Assembly: GCF_014641595.1 (NCBI RefSeq)
Contig: NZ_BMIA01000002.1
Span: 1,426,001 to 1,490,000, forward strand
From: Dyadobacter endophyticus
Lineage (GTDB): Bacteria > Bacteroidota > Bacteroidia > Cytophagales > Spirosomataceae
Direction: 5' to 3'
DNA: 64,000 nt
Shown: one piece after another, positions 7,123 through 16,447 of the stretch
Position numbering within the stretch: the first letter of the stretch is position 1
Layout: each line of letters opens with the position of its first letter
Program-made: the position numbers and the translations under genes
Notes under the pieces: generated by a model
What the model was told of the DNA's origin: nothing
The model's database searches: none
Seen by the model: the letters and a program-made list of their open reading frames with translations, nothing else

Positions 7123-10100
7123 TTATCGGATAATGACAATCCTACCCGTCTTCTCGAACTCGGTCCCCGAAGCGTTTTTGGGCGTTATTTTAATTTTATA
7201 GACATACAGCCCGGAGGTAAGTGATTCCACTTGCATATACCAGGTAAATTTCTCTGTAACGTCGGTATCCATTACCTTTTCAAAGATCTGATTCCCATTC
7301 TTATCGAAAAGGAGCGATTTTATTGACGCTCTTTCCACTCCGTAACTTCCCATTGCGGCTTCAAAGCGCAAATACGTAGTGGCTGGGTTCGGGCTTGCAA
7401 CAACTTCGACTCCCGTTGTATTTCCTTCACTCACTTCAAAGAACAATTGGTATGGTTGAACAGTGGCATTTGAGGCCATGTCTCTCCCATTTACCAACAA
7501 CTCATACTTGCCAGCGGCAAGCCCTGTCGACGCGTAACTTAAGCGAATTGAGTGGCTGGTCACCGAGTCGATGGTCACATTCGGATCAGAGATGTTAATT
7601 TTCTTAAACTTGCAGCTTTCATCCTGGCAAGCTTTCAGAAATACTTCGATCAGACTTGTATCGGCGACGACTAATCTATCGTCTTCCAGATCAACAGTAA
7701 TTCTCGGATTAGGCCTGATCACCTCATTATTTTCCAATTGCCTGCCATTAAAATTTACGCTCAATACAGGTGGAACAACATCTTTAAGCGCCGTCGCAGG
7801 ATACGCCTTCTCGTCTTTTGCACGGTCCCAGTCGATAAGCAATTCGGCGATGTTATTTTTTCGCGTCATCTCCGACAGCGTTATCTTGGGATCGATCACT
7901 ACCTGAACGCTCTGGAGAATCTTGTCATTCACAAACGTTACTTCCAACGTATCGGAGTAAGCAAAGGCCTGAACAGTCTCTGTTTTGGAAATATTTCCTT
8001 CCTTATATCGGTAAGAAATCTCCACAGGTACCTTCCCTCCTTTCTGAAATCTGCCTTTGTTAGAAAGTACGGTCCGCAGTCTCAGGTTCGCTGAATTCCC
8101 GATTGTTTTATCCCCAAGTTCAGAATGTATGGAGATACCTTCGTCTGGATCGACGGCATAATCAGGTTTGTCTACCGTAATCAGCCTAAGCGCCGGATCG
8201 CCCTGAAGTAATGACTGATGAATGTTGGCAATAGCATATGCCCCCTTGTCCGTACTTGCTATTTTCTGAGAAACGGCTAACTGGATTTTGCCTATTGTTT
8301 GATTGACCATGTCAGGATTGGCAAACATTTCCTGGTATAACTGGCTGAGATAATCCTCGGAAGGGCTTACAAAGCTCTCAAACGAGTTAGCCATGATTGC
8401 GATCGCTCCACGTCTCGCTGCCAGCAACCAGTCCATCGACAAAGAATAACGGTCACTCGTATTAGCTGCCGGATTAAACCTGCCGCTAAAAATGTTACCA
8501 ACCCCGCAGCCATTGAAATACATCATCGGGTATCTCAACGCGTTGCTATACGCCCTTACCTCGTCAGTAGCATAGCCCATGTCGAGATCGGTAATTGTCG
8601 TCGAACCGTGTCCAAAATACGTGATCAACCCAACGCCCGCATTAACTTCCGGCGTTATGTTAACTTTTTCAGGTTCAATAATGCCTTGTTGCTTGACAAA
8701 TGCGGTAACCTGACCTCCCAGCTGTCCATCTGTTACGACGGGAACCAGGTTTTTCAACATGCTTTTAAGTTGCGTGATTTCCGAAGTTGTTTTTCCTCCA
8801 TTCAAATGAAGAACCTTTTTTCTCCATCCCAACTCTCCAAATGCATTGGATTCATATTCTTTAACCTTTTGAAGGTAATCTCTGATATTATCGTTGGTGA
8901 CTGCGGGTATTCTGCCTATCGGCACGCTCGGGATATTAGCCGGAGTGCCACCTAAACCCTCTACCAGCAGCACATCTGATCCGGGATATCCAATTGTTGG
9001 GACTTCATCGGGAAGTTCCCGCTTCATTCTTTCGTTGTGTGTGATAGACTTGCCTATGAGCAAGATTTGCTTATCTCTATTTCCCTGCGTAAGCATGAAG
9101 GCGACAAATTTTCGGATACCGACCGGACTTGGCTCGCCGTAGTTAAATTGGTTGTAAATATCCTTAATGCCCACCACCAACGTCTTGTAGCCGCCTCCGG
9201 CTGCACTCGCCCGATAATCGGCATATAGTTTCGCCCCTTCAAACAGGTTCTCGCTCGTTATGATGATGTAGTTTGCAGCAGCCAAATCCAGTTTTGTGAA
9301 CTTTCCTGAACTCATATTTGCAGCTGCCACCGTGGCAACTTCACTAGTCACCAGCAAATTTGCCGCTTTTCCCGCCTGACGGTTAAATGTAAAGTCCGAC
9401 AAACTTCCCGGGTATATAACCGGACGGTCTTCATTTGTTATATCCAGAATTTGCGCACCGGCTGCACCATTCTTCAATCCGATTCGGGATGTCTTAGAGG
9501 TGGTCGCCGGGACAGTAAATTGTAGCGTTTTCAGGCCTGCCATGTCGAGATCCTGTGCGTACGAGATCGTAAAGTAGGCTGGCGAAAAACGGTCAAGCGC
9601 ATCCTGGCTAACAGATTTAAAAGACAAAACACCCTTCCCATCAGTACCAACATCCTCCCCTTTCAATTCAAATGATGTTTCTACCCCTGCAAAGCCCGCA
9701 TTGCTGACAGTCTGTACCAGTCGAAGGGATTGCTCATTTTTACCAACATAAATTTCGATATTCCTGGTATTGTTGCTTCGCCCATGCACGAGCAATTTCA
9801 AAATAGCTTTATCAGCCCCCGACTTACCCAGCTTGCTCAGTGTGAATGCATAGGGTACTTGCTTTTTGCCAAGCTGCACTTTCGCCGTTTTACTGGCGGC
9901 AAGCTCGAAGAAACTGTTAAAGAAGCTGGGACGTATCGGAAATTCTGTACTTAACGAATATTCTTGCAGAAAAACATTGGGGGCTATCGCCGTTGCTTCA
10001 GTGAGTAGTGGTGTGGCGGGGTTTGTGGCGACACTCTGTGTTTCAGCTCGCAACCCGGCGGCGTCTCCATTGATGAGAAAGTAAGCGCTTTGGTCTGAGT

Positions 10101-10470
10101 AAAAGCTAAAAAATGGGTTTTTCCGCGAACTCATAGGCCGGTAAAGCAATGAATCGGTTTGCCCATCATTAGGTACCGCGTAGAAGGTAATTTCGCTTTT
10201 AGAGGTGCTTAGAATGGCTACCTGCTGTCCGCGGTGCCATAACTGGAGCTTCTCCGGCGCGGTTGTAGAAAAGCCGGCAGGAAGCGATGTGAAGGGGATC
10301 TTGTAAATCCCCTTCTGTGCTATCGCTATTTTGACATAAGGTTTGTCATAAGGAATCCAACTATTGGCGTATGGTGCTCCCCATTGAGCTAGTACTTCAA
10401 AACATTGCAAAAACAATATTACTGTAATAGCTATCCTCGTCTTCAAACCTGTGTGCAACATACCTAACAA
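7123..10470 (-). CDS. C25 peptidase-fold protein, PorU2-like
   Basis: 1115 residues. A signal peptide ends near VLAQ (residue 28); the N-terminal half is beta-rich. The gingipain-type caspase-like domain lies at about residues 395-760: ITYFGHGS carries the catalytic His (~621) and FNGCGVG the catalytic Cys (~655). An interaction-type beta domain follows, and the C-terminus (from VVASPNPATTYLRF) looks like a T9SS type A sorting domain. In the family, PorU is the sortase that removes sorting domains and attaches cargo to A-LPS; PorU2-like paralogues keep the fold but their exact role is not settled. It ends 60 bases from the lasso cyclase stop (convergent) and is 32 bases downstream of the second C25 gene, with which it probably forms an operon. 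It could instead be a secreted protease. Confidence 0.82.
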   Translation of the reverse strand: MLGMLHTGLKTRIAITVILFLQCFEVLAQWGAPYANSWIPYDKPYVKIAIAQKGIYKIPFTSLPAGFSTTAPEKLQLWHRGQQVAILSTSKSEITFYAVPNDGQTDSLLYRPMSSRKNPFFSFYSDQSAYFLINGDAAGLRAETQSVATNPATPLLTEATAIAPNVFLQEYSLSTEFPIRPSFFNSFFELAASKTAKVQLGKKQVPYAFTLSKLGKSGADKAILKLLVHGRSNNTRNIEIYVGKNEQSLRLVQTVSNAGFAGVETSFELKGEDVGTDGKGVLSFKSVSQDALDRFSPAYFTISYAQDLDMAGLKTLQFTVPATTSKTSRIGLKNGAAGAQILDITNEDRPVIYPGSLSDFTFNRQAGKAANLLVTSEVATVAAANMSSGKFTKLDLAAANYIIITSENLFEGAKLYADYRASAAGGGYKTLVVGIKDIYNQFNYGEPSPVGIRKFVAFMLTQGNRDKQILLIGKSITHNERMKRELPDEVPTIGYPGSDVLLVEGLGGTPANIPSVPIGRIPAVTNDNIRDYLQKVKEYESNAFGELGWRKKVLHLNGGKTTSEITQLKSMLKNLVPVVTDGQLGGQVTAFVKQQGIIEPEKVNITPEVNAGVGLITYFGHGSTTITDLDMGYATDEVRAYSNALRYPMMYFNGCGVGNIFSGRFNPAANTSDRYSLSMDWLLAARRGAIAIMANSFESFVSPSEDYLSQLYQEMFANPDMVNQTIGKIQLAVSQKIASTDKGAYAIANIHQSLLQGDPALRLITVDKPDYAVDPDEGISIHSELGDKTIGNSANLRLRTVLSNKGRFQKGGKVPVEISYRYKEGNISKTETVQAFAYSDTLEVTFVNDKILQSVQVVIDPKITLSEMTRKNNIAELLIDWDRAKDEKAYPATALKDVVPPVLSVNFNGRQLENNEVIRPNPRITVDLEDDRLVVADTSLIEVFLKACQDESCKFKKINISDPNVTIDSVTSHSIRLSYASTGLAAGKYELLVNGRDMASNATVQPYQLFFEVSEGNTTGVEVVASPNPATTYLRFEAAMGSYGVERASIKSLLFDKNGNQIFEKVMDTDVTEKFTWYMQVESLTSGLYVYKIKITPKNASGTEFEKTGRIVIIR

Positions 10471-10502
10471 TAGTTCTTTCCTTCTGATACTCGTTTCTAC
10501 TT

Positions 10503-13463
10503 TTATTTTTTCAACACCTTGCGCAGGTATACGTCATCATTTTCGGTTGAAATTTTGATAATGTATTCGCCAGACGGAAGATTGTCAAGGTTTACCTTAG
10601 CTCCTGTTCCACCTCTCTGATAGAATGTGCCCTTATGGTCCATAACATCCCAACTCTTGATCTTGGTTGGCACATTTAATTTCAATTCTACTTTGCCGAC
10701 AGTTGGGTTTGGCCATACTACCAGCGCAGAAGTGCCTTCTCTTGTCACGGATACTATTTTCGAATAGGTAATTTCACCTTCTACTGTTTCTCCATTTACA
10801 TCGGTAGCCCGGTCTACCTGTTTCAGGCGGTAGTAGTTTGTTCCTGCAAACGGATTCAGGTCGGTGAACTCGTAAGATGTCGGCACGTCGCTGTCACCTC
10901 TTCCTTCCATCGAACCGATCGCCTCGAAGTTTTTCGCATTGTAACTTCTTTCGATTACAAAGTGGCTGTTGTTCCTTTCTGAGGCAGTTACCCAGGTTAC
11001 ATTCACCTTTTCGCTTCCTGCCGCCTTTGCATCAAACGACACCAGGCTTACCGGCAGAGGACCTTCCGTTACCAAAATGCGCAATGCGGGGTCACCCTGA
11101 AGAATAACCTGGTGAACGTTAGCCCTGTCAGCGTCATAGTACGAGGCAACCCGCGAATTCTGGCCAGCATTATAGGTATATCCCAAGCCTTTGGTTTCCA
11201 GCGCTACTGCACGCAGGATCTGCCCGATAGTACCACGATCCGCATCCTTTTCACTGAAGATTTTGGGATACAGGCGATCCAGGAATTGGTTCGATGTGGA
11301 GGCATAAGCATCCCAGTCGTTTCCAAATACCACAATAGCACCTGCATTGGGGGCCAGCAGCCAGTCGAGCGACAACGGCCTTTTTCCTGATGAACTAGGA
11401 TAGTTCGGAGGAATAACTCCACTGACCGGCGTGTATCTGTTGCTAAAAATATTATTTACTCCGCATCCGTTGTAAAACAACACCGGGTATCTGCCCACAT
11501 TCGCATAGCCCTTGGTTCCATCGGTAGCATAGCCGAAGTTAAAATCAGTCGCATCAACGTTGCCGTGGCCGAAGTAGGTAATCATACCTGCCCCAATCCC
11601 GTTCAGATCACCCGAAAGCGTTGTTTGCTCAGTGTTTGCGGTTATCGGGGTTTTCTTTCTTTGTATCGTATCTCCTAAAAAAGGCGCATTAAGAATCGGA
11701 CCGCTGATATCTGTTAAATATTTCGCAAACGTTGTTACTTCACCGGCGTCCTTACCTCCGTTAATGTGTATCACATTTTTCCGCCATGCCAGGTCTTTTT
11801 GGGCTTCGTAAGTTTTCACCTTTGCCAGGTAATCCCTGACCTGCTGGTTGGAAATCGCTGCAATCCTTCCAACCGGGATTACAGGCACGTCATCAAGTGA
11901 GCCTCCCAAACCATCAGCCAGCAATAAATCCGATCCGGGAAAGCCTATCGTCGGAATTTCATCCGGAATTTCGCGAACGCTCCGTTCATAATAGGTAGTG
12001 GACCTTCCCAGCAACAACAGAAATTTATCGGTGTTGGTATCAGAAACAAGGTAATCGACAAACCTTCTGATTGCAACGGCGCTTGGCTCTCCGTAGTTAA
12101 ACTGATTGTATACGTCTTTAATTCTCTGAACCAACGGCTTATACTTCCTACCCGGCGTTTCAGACTGCCTGTATGTCGCATATTCATTTGCCGAAGTGAA
12201 CAGCGTATCGGAAGTAATGATCAGATAGTCAAAATCTGTTGGATTGATTTGCTGGAAAGTAACACTTGTGGGGGTTCCGGTAAGAACTTCTGTTCCGGCG
12301 AACAACTTCATGGCATTGCCATTTCTCGAAACCATCATGTCGGCAGCCGCCCCGTTAATAATCCTTGGGTTATGGTTATTTGAGACGTCGATAAACCGCA
12401 ATGGGGCCTGAGGCGAACTGGCAGGAGGATTGAGTACCGTAAAACGGGTGTTGCCACCTGATGCAGGAAAATTAAACTCGTATGAGGTCAGTCCCTGCAT
12501 ATCGATGTTTTGATCGTACGTTACTGTATAATATGAGACCGAAAAACCATCCGCTCCAGCGCCGGTCCCACGGAAGCCCAACAAACCTGTTCCGCTCGCA
12601 TAGTCCGTATCGAGTATTGTGAATGGGTAGTCGGTATCCAGGAAACCTGCAACACCGGCTGATCCCACTACCCGAAGATTGGCCGCATCCTTACCCACGC
12701 TTACTTCTACGCTCGAATTGGCGGTGAACTGGTATCCCCGGCCTTTGAGGTGTACATTAACTTCGGGGGCATTCGACCCGTATTTCGAATTGATTGAAAA
12801 GGCAAACGGCTCGGCTACATAACTGTTAGTAAAAAGCGCCGGTTTAGCATTGACCGTACGCACAGCCAGGTTATTCCCGATCCTTGTACCGGTTCCTGCT
12901 TTCCCTTCTTCAAAATAACTATTCAGGGTAGTAGGACGCGTAGGATAACTGGTCATGTGCGAATTCTCGATCACGAACTTCTTCAAAAACGTGAACTTGT
13001 GAAATTCCTGCTTCGCAAGACCAAGATCGGGCGCGAGCGTTTCCGTTGTTGCCACCGGTCGGGGGGTTGAGTCAAATGTCAGGAAGTAAGTGCTTTGATC
13101 TGAATAAATACTGAAATAGGGATTCTTTCTTGTAGTCGGCAAGCGGTACAAAAGCGCATCAGAAGCCCCATCATTGGGAACACCATAAAATTCAACCTCT
13201 GTGTTGGAAGCGCTCACCAGCGTCACTTCTTCGCCCCGATGATAGAGATGAAGAAAATTCGGCTTGTTTTTGAAAGCGTCCGGTAAAGTCACCTTGTATA
13301 GTCCCGCCTTGGACACGGTAATTTTTACCCATGTCTGACCATACTTTCCGTCTAACCATTCATTCCCGTACTTCCCACTCCAGGGCGACTGCGCAAATCC
13401 GTTTAATTGAATTAGTAGTGAGGCGGCAATGAAAAAAAGAGTAGTAAACCTTTTTGAGCTCAT
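10503..13463 (-). CDS. C25 peptidase-fold protein, PorU2-like (paralogue)
   Basis: 986 residues with signal peptide (cleavage near GFAQ, residue 25). It shares the whole plan of its downstream neighbour: the same opening (WVKITVSKAGLYKV), DQSTYFLTF, DVYNQFNYGEPSAVAIRRFV, and the C25 domain with ITYFGHGN (His ~633) and YNGCGVNN (Cys ~667), the His-Cys gap being 34 residues in both. After the C25 domain a fibronectin-like module (LVSFDAKAAGSEKVNVTW) leads to a T9SS type A sorting domain (LVVWPNPTVGKVEL to the end). First gene of a probable two-gene operon. The two paralogues differ mainly after the catalytic domain. Role as sortase partner or secreted protease is open. Confidence 0.83.
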   Translation of the reverse strand: MSSKRFTTLFFIAASLLIQLNGFAQSPWSGKYGNEWLDGKYGQTWVKITVSKAGLYKVTLPDAFKNKPNFLHLYHRGEEVTLVSASNTEVEFYGVPNDGASDALLYRLPTTRKNPYFSIYSDQSTYFLTFDSTPRPVATTETLAPDLGLAKQEFHKFTFLKKFVIENSHMTSYPTRPTTLNSYFEEGKAGTGTRIGNNLAVRTVNAKPALFTNSYVAEPFAFSINSKYGSNAPEVNVHLKGRGYQFTANSSVEVSVGKDAANLRVVGSAGVAGFLDTDYPFTILDTDYASGTGLLGFRGTGAGADGFSVSYYTVTYDQNIDMQGLTSYEFNFPASGGNTRFTVLNPPASSPQAPLRFIDVSNNHNPRIINGAAADMMVSRNGNAMKLFAGTEVLTGTPTSVTFQQINPTDFDYLIITSDTLFTSANEYATYRQSETPGRKYKPLVQRIKDVYNQFNYGEPSAVAIRRFVDYLVSDTNTDKFLLLLGRSTTYYERSVREIPDEIPTIGFPGSDLLLADGLGGSLDDVPVIPVGRIAAISNQQVRDYLAKVKTYEAQKDLAWRKNVIHINGGKDAGEVTTFAKYLTDISGPILNAPFLGDTIQRKKTPITANTEQTTLSGDLNGIGAGMITYFGHGNVDATDFNFGYATDGTKGYANVGRYPVLFYNGCGVNNIFSNRYTPVSGVIPPNYPSSSGKRPLSLDWLLAPNAGAIVVFGNDWDAYASTSNQFLDRLYPKIFSEKDADRGTIGQILRAVALETKGLGYTYNAGQNSRVASYYDADRANVHQVILQGDPALRILVTEGPLPVSLVSFDAKAAGSEKVNVTWVTASERNNSHFVIERSYNAKNFEAIGSMEGRGDSDVPTSYEFTDLNPFAGTNYYRLKQVDRATDVNGETVEGEITYSKIVSVTREGTSALVVWPNPTVGKVELKLNVPTKIKSWDVMDHKGTFYQRGGTGAKVNLDNLPSGEYIIKISTENDDVYLRKVLKK

Positions 13464-13849
13464 AAAGTCCTGTTTAAATTATTTTTGTGTGATTTATTCT
13501 TTGGTTTCCCGAATGCGTAGGAACCAGGCTGTTCGCAATTCATACGCTTATTAAAGCTACAACATCTTTGATACCGCAGCAAATATACTTATCAAAATGT
13601 AGTAAGCCGCTTATCCGGGGGCTATTATGTTTCCAGACGCGGAAACATTCGGCGGTTACTTATCTCACACGATCGTACAACGCAAAACGAAGCTTTACTG
13701 GTACAATTTTTTAGTCTTATTTAGCACTCGGCAATTATTCAATGAACAAACGCAATTCAAGTGTGTCTTTTAATCATTGTTATTCGAGTTAATTCATGCT
13801 TTATTTGCTAGAAAATTCTTTCTCACTTATAAACTAAACTCATACGATT
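13464..13849. other. 386-bp divergent intergenic region
   Basis: It separates the C25 operon (leftward) from the collagen-like lipoprotein gene (rightward). No coding sequence was found. On the minus strand TATATTTG at 13586-13579 matches the -7 box TANNTTTG, but no TTTG lies at the right distance, so it is only a weak promoter candidate for the C25 genes. Confidence 0.5.
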
Positions 13850-14431
13850 ATGATTAAAAGACTGACTTTTATCGCTTGGATAGCACTAATCGGTCTGGTA
13901 ACAAGTTGCGATGGCGACAAGGGTGATGTTGGACCGGCAGGCCCTGCAGGCCCCAAAGGTGAAACCGGAGCCCCAGGCAAAGACGGCGAACCCGGCAAGG
14001 ACGGTGTTGGCGCTAAAGAGATCGTTGCGACGGCGGTAAAAAGTACGAATGGAGGATACACCCTGGGTAAGGCGAATCTGACATCCGCCGATACCGCGAT
14101 GATTTCCAAAAGCGTAGTGGTTCTTTTCATTAAAAGCCAGGGAGTATGGTGGTCCCAACCAGGTATCGTTCGCTTTCCTGATAACAAATGGACGAACTTT
14201 ACCTTCGTAACGCTTCTCAGAAATTTGACATTGTTTGTTGATATCAGACCGCTGACCTGGTCTGAACAACAGGAGAAGGCGCCAGAGCGTGACTTTGAAG
14301 CTATTCGTGCTGTGATAATACCTGCCGAAAAATTGAGATTGAATGCTGAAGTAGATATGAACAACTACGAGGAAGTTGTATCAGCATTCGGAATAAAAGA
14401 ATCAGACATTCTGGAAGCGGACGTTAAGTAG
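13850..14431 (+). CDS. collagen-like triplet lipoprotein
   Basis: 193 residues. A signal with lipobox ending LVTSC (Cys20) leads straight into a Gly-X-Y tract of about a dozen triplets (residues ~22-60: GDKGDVGPAGPAGPKGETG and onward), then a globular C-terminal region of ~130 residues of unknown fold. Collagen-like triplets usually trimerise; an extended stalk lifting the C-terminal domain off the outer membrane is inferred. The gene stands alone, with its own terminator. A similar pattern (lipoprotein, short collagen-like stalk, small domain) occurs in other Bacteroidota surface proteins of unknown role. Confidence 0.75.
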   Translation: MIKRLTFIAWIALIGLVTSCDGDKGDVGPAGPAGPKGETGAPGKDGEPGKDGVGAKEIVATAVKSTNGGYTLGKANLTSADTAMISKSVVVLFIKSQGVWWSQPGIVRFPDNKWTNFTFVTLLRNLTLFVDIRPLTWSEQQEKAPERDFEAIRAVIIPAEKLRLNAEVDMNNYEEVVSAFGIKESDILEADVK

Positions 14432-14449
14432 TCAGCTTCATAAGGAGAG

Positions 14450-14478
14450 AAAAGGCGATCCCAGGGGTCGCCTTTTTC
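14450..14478 (+). terminator. rho-independent terminator after the collagen-like lipoprotein
   Basis: AAAGGCGATCCC, a single A, then GGGGTCGCCTTTTTC forms a short-loop hairpin with one mismatch, followed by a T-rich run, 20 bases past the stop codon. Confidence 0.8.
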
Positions 14479-14666
14479 TTTTTCTCACCTCGCTTTTGCA
14501 ACATAGAAAGTTTTAATTGCCCCCTGCCAAGAAGTTGCAAACCACCATAACTTTTATTTTTTAAATTATACTATTTTCGAAACAAATATTGTTAGGACGA
14601 TTGTTACCTAATAGTGATTTGTACTTTTCCGGGCTTAGGCCTTCTTACCATATTTCTTTTTTCGTG

Positions 14667-16193
14667 ATGAATACCAAAAAGTCTTCAAAAACGAGCTCAC
14701 CTGACGTGGTTTTGATTGGGGCAGGCATTATGAGCGCTACGCTCGGGGTTTTACTGAAAAAGCTTAATCCATCCATTACTATCTCGGTTTTCGAACGCCT
14801 TGACCGCGTAACTGCGGAGAGCTCAGATCCCTGGAATAATGCCGGCACAGGCCATTCCGCTTTCTGCGAATTGAACTACACGCCACAATTGGCCGACGGT
14901 TCGGTCGAAACCAAAAAAGCCGTTAAGATCGCCGAATCGTTCGAGGTATCGAAAGAATTCTGGGCATATCTGGTCGAAAATGGTGTGATTGATTCACCTG
15001 ATACATTTATCCACAACATTCCCCATTTGAGCTTTGTCTGGGGTGAGGAAAACGTGGAGTATCTCCGCAAACGCTACGAGGCTTTGACAAGCCATCACTT
15101 GTTCCAGGGAATGGAATATTCCGAAGACAAGGATACGATCGAAGCCTGGATACCGCTGGTAATGAACGGCAGGGCTGCCGACGAAAAGGTGGCCGCGACC
15201 CGCATGGAGCTCGGCACCGACGTCAATTTCGGCGCACTGACGAAAGCGATGTTCGATTACCTCGAAAAGCAGGATGGCGTCAACCTGTTTCTCAATTATG
15301 AGGTCGACGATCTTTCCCGCAAGAAGGACAACACATGGCTGATCGAGGTGAAAGACCGGGCAACCAGGAAAGAGAGCAAGATTACTGCCAAGTTCGTATT
15401 CATTGGTGCAGGCGGCGGCTCGTTGCCATTGCTGGAAAAATCTAATATCCCGGAAGGCAAAGGCTTCGGAGGTTTTCCTGTGAGCGGACAATGGCTAGTC
15501 TGCAACAAGCCTGAAATCATCGAAAAGCACCAGGCAAAAGTATATGGTAAGGCTTCGGTAGGCTCGCCCCCGATGTCGGTCCCTCACCTGGACACCCGCA
15601 TTATCGACGGCAAAAAAGCATTACTTTTTGGGCCCTATGCCGGATTTTCGACTAAGTTTTTGAAAAACGGATCTTACCTGGACCTTCCGCTTTCCATTAA
15701 ACTGAACAATATTAAACCCATGCTGGCCGCGGGGCTGCATAATATCCCGCTGACCAAATATCTGATTGATCAGGTGCGGCAATCACCGGAGGACCGCCTG
15801 GAAGCTCTGAAAGATTACTTCCCCGAAGCTAAACTGGAAGACTGGAATCTTGAAACGGCAGGTCAGCGCGTTCAGGTGATCAAAAAAGATAAAAAGGCTG
15901 GCGGTGTTCTCGAATTCGGGACCGAAATGGTGACCGCTGCGGACGGTTCGCTGGCTGCATTGCTGGGCGCTTCCCCGGGAGCATCTACTGCGGTATCGAT
16001 CATGCTGGAATTGATTCACAAATGCTTTGCAGAAGCGAAATCCCCTGAATGGCAGCGCGAATTCAAGAAAATCATTCCTTCATTCGGCAAATCACTTTCC
16101 AAAGAAAAAGACCTGGCCGCTAAAACGCGCGCCTGGACCACCGAGGTACTGCATTTAAGCGCCTCGCATCTGGAAGAGGAAGTGACCGCGTGA
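14667..16193 (+). CDS. mqo: malate:quinone oxidoreductase
   Basis: 508 residues. FAD-dependent membrane-associated enzyme that oxidises malate to oxaloacetate and passes electrons to the quinone pool, serving both TCA cycle and respiration. The Rossmann motif LIGAGIMSATLGVLL near residue 15 is followed by ERLDRVTAESSDPWNNAGTGHSAFCELNYTP, signature sequence of the Mqo family; GQWLVCNKPEI and FGPYAGFSTKFLK also fit. The open frame extends upstream to 14589, but the ATG at 14667 gives the normal start close to the FAD motif. Monocistronic, with a strong terminator at 16208. Confidence 0.95.
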   Translation: MNTKKSSKTSSPDVVLIGAGIMSATLGVLLKKLNPSITISVFERLDRVTAESSDPWNNAGTGHSAFCELNYTPQLADGSVETKKAVKIAESFEVSKEFWAYLVENGVIDSPDTFIHNIPHLSFVWGEENVEYLRKRYEALTSHHLFQGMEYSEDKDTIEAWIPLVMNGRAADEKVAATRMELGTDVNFGALTKAMFDYLEKQDGVNLFLNYEVDDLSRKKDNTWLIEVKDRATRKESKITAKFVFIGAGGGSLPLLEKSNIPEGKGFGGFPVSGQWLVCNKPEIIEKHQAKVYGKASVGSPPMSVPHLDTRIIDGKKALLFGPYAGFSTKFLKNGSYLDLPLSIKLNNIKPMLAAGLHNIPLTKYLIDQVRQSPEDRLEALKDYFPEAKLEDWNLETAGQRVQVIKKDKKAGGVLEFGTEMVTAADGSLAALLGASPGASTAVSIMLELIHKCFAEAKSPEWQREFKKIIPSFGKSLSKEKDLAAKTRAWTTEVLHLSASHLEEEVTA

Positions 16194-16207
16194 TTCAGAA
16201 TTTATAT

Positions 16208-16245
16208 AACAACAAAGCCCCGGGGTTACCTGGGGCTTTGTTGTT
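16208..16245. terminator. strong symmetrical terminator after mqo
   Basis: A perfect 14-bp stem: bases 16208-16221 (AACAACAAAGCCCC) pair with 16232-16245, around a 10-base loop. T-rich sequence follows on the plus strand (and A-rich flanks give T on the minus strand), so it may work both ways. It overlaps the stop codon of the Uma2 remnant on the other strand. Confidence 0.88.
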
Positions 16246-16447
16246 ATTCTGCAAATATTTCGGTAAGATTGATAACGAGATCGGGAAAAACATCCGACTG
16301 CAACATTTGACCATTGTTCTTCGGGTGTTGTCCCCTGTACTTGCCTGATTCGTCCAGCAAAAAAATATTAACGTGACCATATTCCGGGTAAACTACCCAA
16401 TATTCCCGCACGCCACTTTCCTCATAAACATCTAAATAATCAACTGG
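16244..16447 (-). pseudogene. Uma2-family (DUF820) endonuclease fragment, C-terminal part
   Basis: On the minus strand an open stretch of about 65 codons reads DYLDVYEESGVREYWVVYPE, then a strand-turn region, and ends VFPDLVINLTEIFAE followed by TAA. This matches the C-terminal third of Uma2-type PD-(D/E)xK proteins (the DVYxExGVxEYWVVxP segment and the closing VFPxLxxxLxxIF). No start codon or N-terminal half exists: the frame is closed by the TGA that ends the sugar epimerase gene at 16448. It is therefore a truncated remnant, probably left by a deletion that joined it to the epimerase gene. Confidence 0.75.
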
